Below are positions 4,777 to 6,287 of a stretch of 6,287 bases of DNA, piece by piece. A program made the translations under genes and the position numbers. The notes below the pieces were generated by a model. It searched no databases. It saw nothing but the letters and a program-made list of their open reading frames with translations, and was not told the DNA's origin. Every line of letters starts with the position of its first letter. Position 1 is the first letter of the stretch. Source of the stretch: WHSV01 sp050694055 (GTDB taxonomy: Bacteria; Actinomycetota; CADDZG01; WHSQ01); the NCBI GenBank assembly GCA_050694055.1, contig JBOGWX010000018.1, forward strand, positions 1-6,287, read 5' to 3'.

Positions 4777-6174
4777 ATGCCCGTTGAGGGCACCCGTTCA
4801 GCGAGATCGAAGAACAACTACATGTCGCCGGCGACCCTCGAGCGGGTCGGACTCGATGCCGTCGCGATCGTAACGGCACTCATGCTGTCCCTGCTGATTC
4901 GCTTTCAGTTGAACATGTTCTCTATCACTGAGGCCTCGCCTCTGACCGTCGGCGCTCATGCCGCGGCTTGTGTGGTTTGGGCGACGGGTCTCCTCGCTGC
5001 GCTTGCCTTCAACCGTCTGTACGACGAAGACACGCTGTTTCCGGGCGGAGGAGAGAGCGGCCGGATCATCCGAGCGACCGTCGAAGCCGGTTCGCTCATG
5101 ACGGGCTTCATCTTTCTCACCCAGAGTTTCTATGTTTCGAGATCCTGGTTCATGCTCACCTGCTTTCTATCGACCGCAACGGTGGTAGGGGAGCGGATGT
5201 GCTTCAGGTCGTTCCTGGGAACGAGACGGGCCGGTGGGACTCGACGCCGCGCAGCGATTCTGGTGGCGCGGGAACGAGATGCATGGCGGGAGTGGCCGGT
5301 CGACGCCCTCGATGAGTTTCGTGTCGTGGCCAGAGTAGAGCCGACCGCCTTTGAATCATTTGTGGCGAATGTGGAGCGAAGCGACGGTCACGATCTGCAA
5401 GGTGCCGCCGTGATGCTGAAGGCGCGCGACTTCACGCATGACGAGTTCTGGTCGATCCTGTTGCTCGCAGGACACAGGGGATGGTCGGTGTTCGTGCACT
5501 CTCCGGTTCGGGCCGTCGACCGCGACCGCTTGACGGTACGAGAGCTCGGAGGGCACTCGGTCGTAAAGGTTGCACCCCCCACCCTCACGGGGTGGCGCGC
5601 TGTTCAGAAACGGACACTCGATATCGTTCTCTCGTCTCTCCTCGTGCTCGGTTTGGCGATACCCATGGCCGTCATCGGCTTGACGATTCTCGTGACCTCA
5701 GGACGGGGAGTCCTCTTTAGACAACAGCGCGTGGGGCTCAATGGACGAACGTTCGAGATGCTGAAGTTCCGCACGATGCATTCCAACGCGGAGGCTGCGA
5801 CGGGACCGGTGTGGACCGCGCAGAGCGACGCACGCTGCACGCGGGTGGGGCGCTTCCTGCGCCGAGCGAGCCTCGACGAGCTTCCACAGCTGGTCAATGT
5901 GCTCAAGGGCGACATGAGCCTCGTTGGTCCGAGGCCCGAGCGGTCTGTGTTCGTCGACGAGTTCGCGCAAGAGATGACGTGGTATCGGTTCCGTAACCGG
6001 ATTCGTCCGGGACTTACCGGCTGGGCGCAAGCCAACGGTCTGCGTGGTAACTCGTCGCTTGACTCGCGCGTTCAGTACGACAACTGGTACGTGGAGCACT
6101 GGTCGGTGCTGTTAGACGTCAGAATCCTGTGCATGACCCTTGTCGAGGTGGTTCGTGGTCGCAACGCCTACTGA
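4777..6174 (+). CDS. Polyprenyl-phosphate sugar-1-phosphate transferase (WbaP/WcaJ-type, initiates exopolysaccharide assembly)
   Basis: 465 residues from ATG 4777. An inner-membrane enzyme that transfers a sugar-1-phosphate from a nucleotide sugar to undecaprenyl phosphate, the first step of a surface polysaccharide. The N-terminal half has likely membrane segments at about 25-43, 57-79, 104-118 and 124-138, then a soluble region (about 158-270) where family members carry a degenerate nucleotide-binding fold. The C-terminal half is the bacterial sugar transferase domain: KRTLDIV (278-284) leading into a hydrophobic re-entrant helix (283-306), KFRTM (330-334), LDELPQLVNVLKGDMSLVGP (366-385) with the catalytic Asp367-Glu368 pair, then PRPE (385-388), and RPGLTGWAQANGLRG (410-424). 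All key residues are present and the length is usual for the family. The donor sugar cannot be read from sequence. The next glycosyltransferase overlaps its end by 20 nt, so they are co-translated. The start is less certain; 4744 or 4822 are alternatives. Confidence 0.93.
   Translation: MPVEGTRSARSKNNYMSPATLERVGLDAVAIVTALMLSLLIRFQLNMFSITEASPLTVGAHAAACVVWATGLLAALAFNRLYDEDTLFPGGGESGRIIRATVEAGSLMTGFIFLTQSFYVSRSWFMLTCFLSTATVVGERMCFRSFLGTRRAGGTRRRAAILVARERDAWREWPVDALDEFRVVARVEPTAFESFVANVERSDGHDLQGAAVMLKARDFTHDEFWSILLLAGHRGWSVFVHSPVRAVDRDRLTVRELGGHSVVKVAPPTLTGWRAVQKRTLDIVLSSLLVLGLAIPMAVIGLTILVTSGRGVLFRQQRVGLNGRTFEMLKFRTMHSNAEAATGPVWTAQSDARCTRVGRFLRRASLDELPQLVNVLKGDMSLVGPRPERSVFVDEFAQEMTWYRFRNRIRPGLTGWAQANGLRGNSSLDSRVQYDNWYVEHWSVLLDVRILCMTLVEVVRGRNAY
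6145..6148 (+). promoter_or_regulatory. Ribosome binding site supporting the overlapping GTG start at 6155
   Basis: GAGG lies 6 nt before GTG 6155. No ATG, GTG or TTG occurs in that frame between 6158 and the first conserved codons at 6221, so this GTG is the best available start. Confidence 0.55.
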
Positions 6175-6287
6175 GCTGACCTCGCCGGGCGCGGGCCCGT
6201 CAAGCCGATTCGACGGTGCTCGTATCGCACTGTGCCACGAGTGGTTGACGACCTTCGGTGGCTCGGAGGTCGTGGCAAGCCATATCG
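6155..6287 (+). CDS. Glycosyltransferase, GT4-like N-terminus (partial, runs off right edge)
   Basis: 44 codons are visible. After a 22-residue non-conserved leader, residues 23-44 read RIALCHEWLTTFGGSEVVAS and onward. This fits the first strand and glycine-rich loop of GT4-family retaining glycosyltransferases, whose usual form is (V/I)ALVHDWL..GGSE.V. The enzyme would add a sugar to the lipid-linked intermediate begun by the preceding transferase, on the cytoplasmic face. The GTG start overlaps the preceding stop by 20 nt, suggesting translational coupling in one operon. The acceptor-binding and nucleotide-sugar-binding C-terminal half lies outside the window, so the subfamily is not settled. 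Confidence 0.78.
   Translation, partial: MVATPTELTSPGAGPSSRFDGARIALCHEWLTTFGGSEVVASHI

Overview
This is a GC-rich bacterial window that reads as a type IV pilus motor locus next to the start of an exopolysaccharide or cell-surface glycan locus. The G/C-rich third codon positions, GTG starts, a PilT with a long Pro/Ala-rich linker, and a DUF4388 (PATAN) protein with a Pro/Glu-rich acidic tail suggest an actinobacterium, perhaps an Acidimicrobiia-like lineage. The lineage is an inference and the sequence does not prove it.

Layout. (1) Positions 1493 to 1, minus strand: one uninterrupted reading frame of 497 codons. It starts at a GTG behind a good ribosome binding site and is still open at the window edge. 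It encodes an N-terminal DUF4388/PATAN-type domain, then two tandem MshEN-like motifs, then a very long acidic Pro/Glu/Asp repeat tail. The plus-strand open frames over the same stretch (Arg/Leu-rich and repetitive) are its shadows. The far end of the tail is built from perfect 27-bp tandem repeats. (2) 1494-1713: a divergent intergenic region with three inverted repeats. (3) 1714-3342: pilT, the retraction-type ATPase, with a 189-residue N-terminal extension. (4) 3346-4563: pilC, the inner-membrane platform protein, 3 nt downstream of pilT and surely in the same operon. (5) 4564-4776: a strong GC hairpin just after pilC, then a leader able to form long alternative hairpins. (6) 4777-6174: a membrane sugar-phosphate transferase of the WbaP/WcaJ type (polyprenyl-phosphate glycosylphosphotransferase), which starts glycan assembly on the lipid carrier. 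(7) 6155 to the right edge: the first 44 codons of a GT4-like glycosyltransferase, overlapping the preceding gene by 20 nt.

How the genes fit together. PilT and PilC form the motor and platform of a type IV pilus. No pilin or extension ATPase (PilB) is in the window. The divergent DUF4388 protein is a plausible regulator of this motor: PATAN-domain proteins are linked to type IV pilus control in cyanobacteria, and its tandem motifs resemble the c-di-GMP-binding MshEN domain of pilus and secretion ATPases. PilT carries a degenerate version of the same module. The glycan genes downstream look like a separate transcription unit. Twitching and surface polysaccharide are often co-regulated, so the adjacency may be functional, but that is inference.
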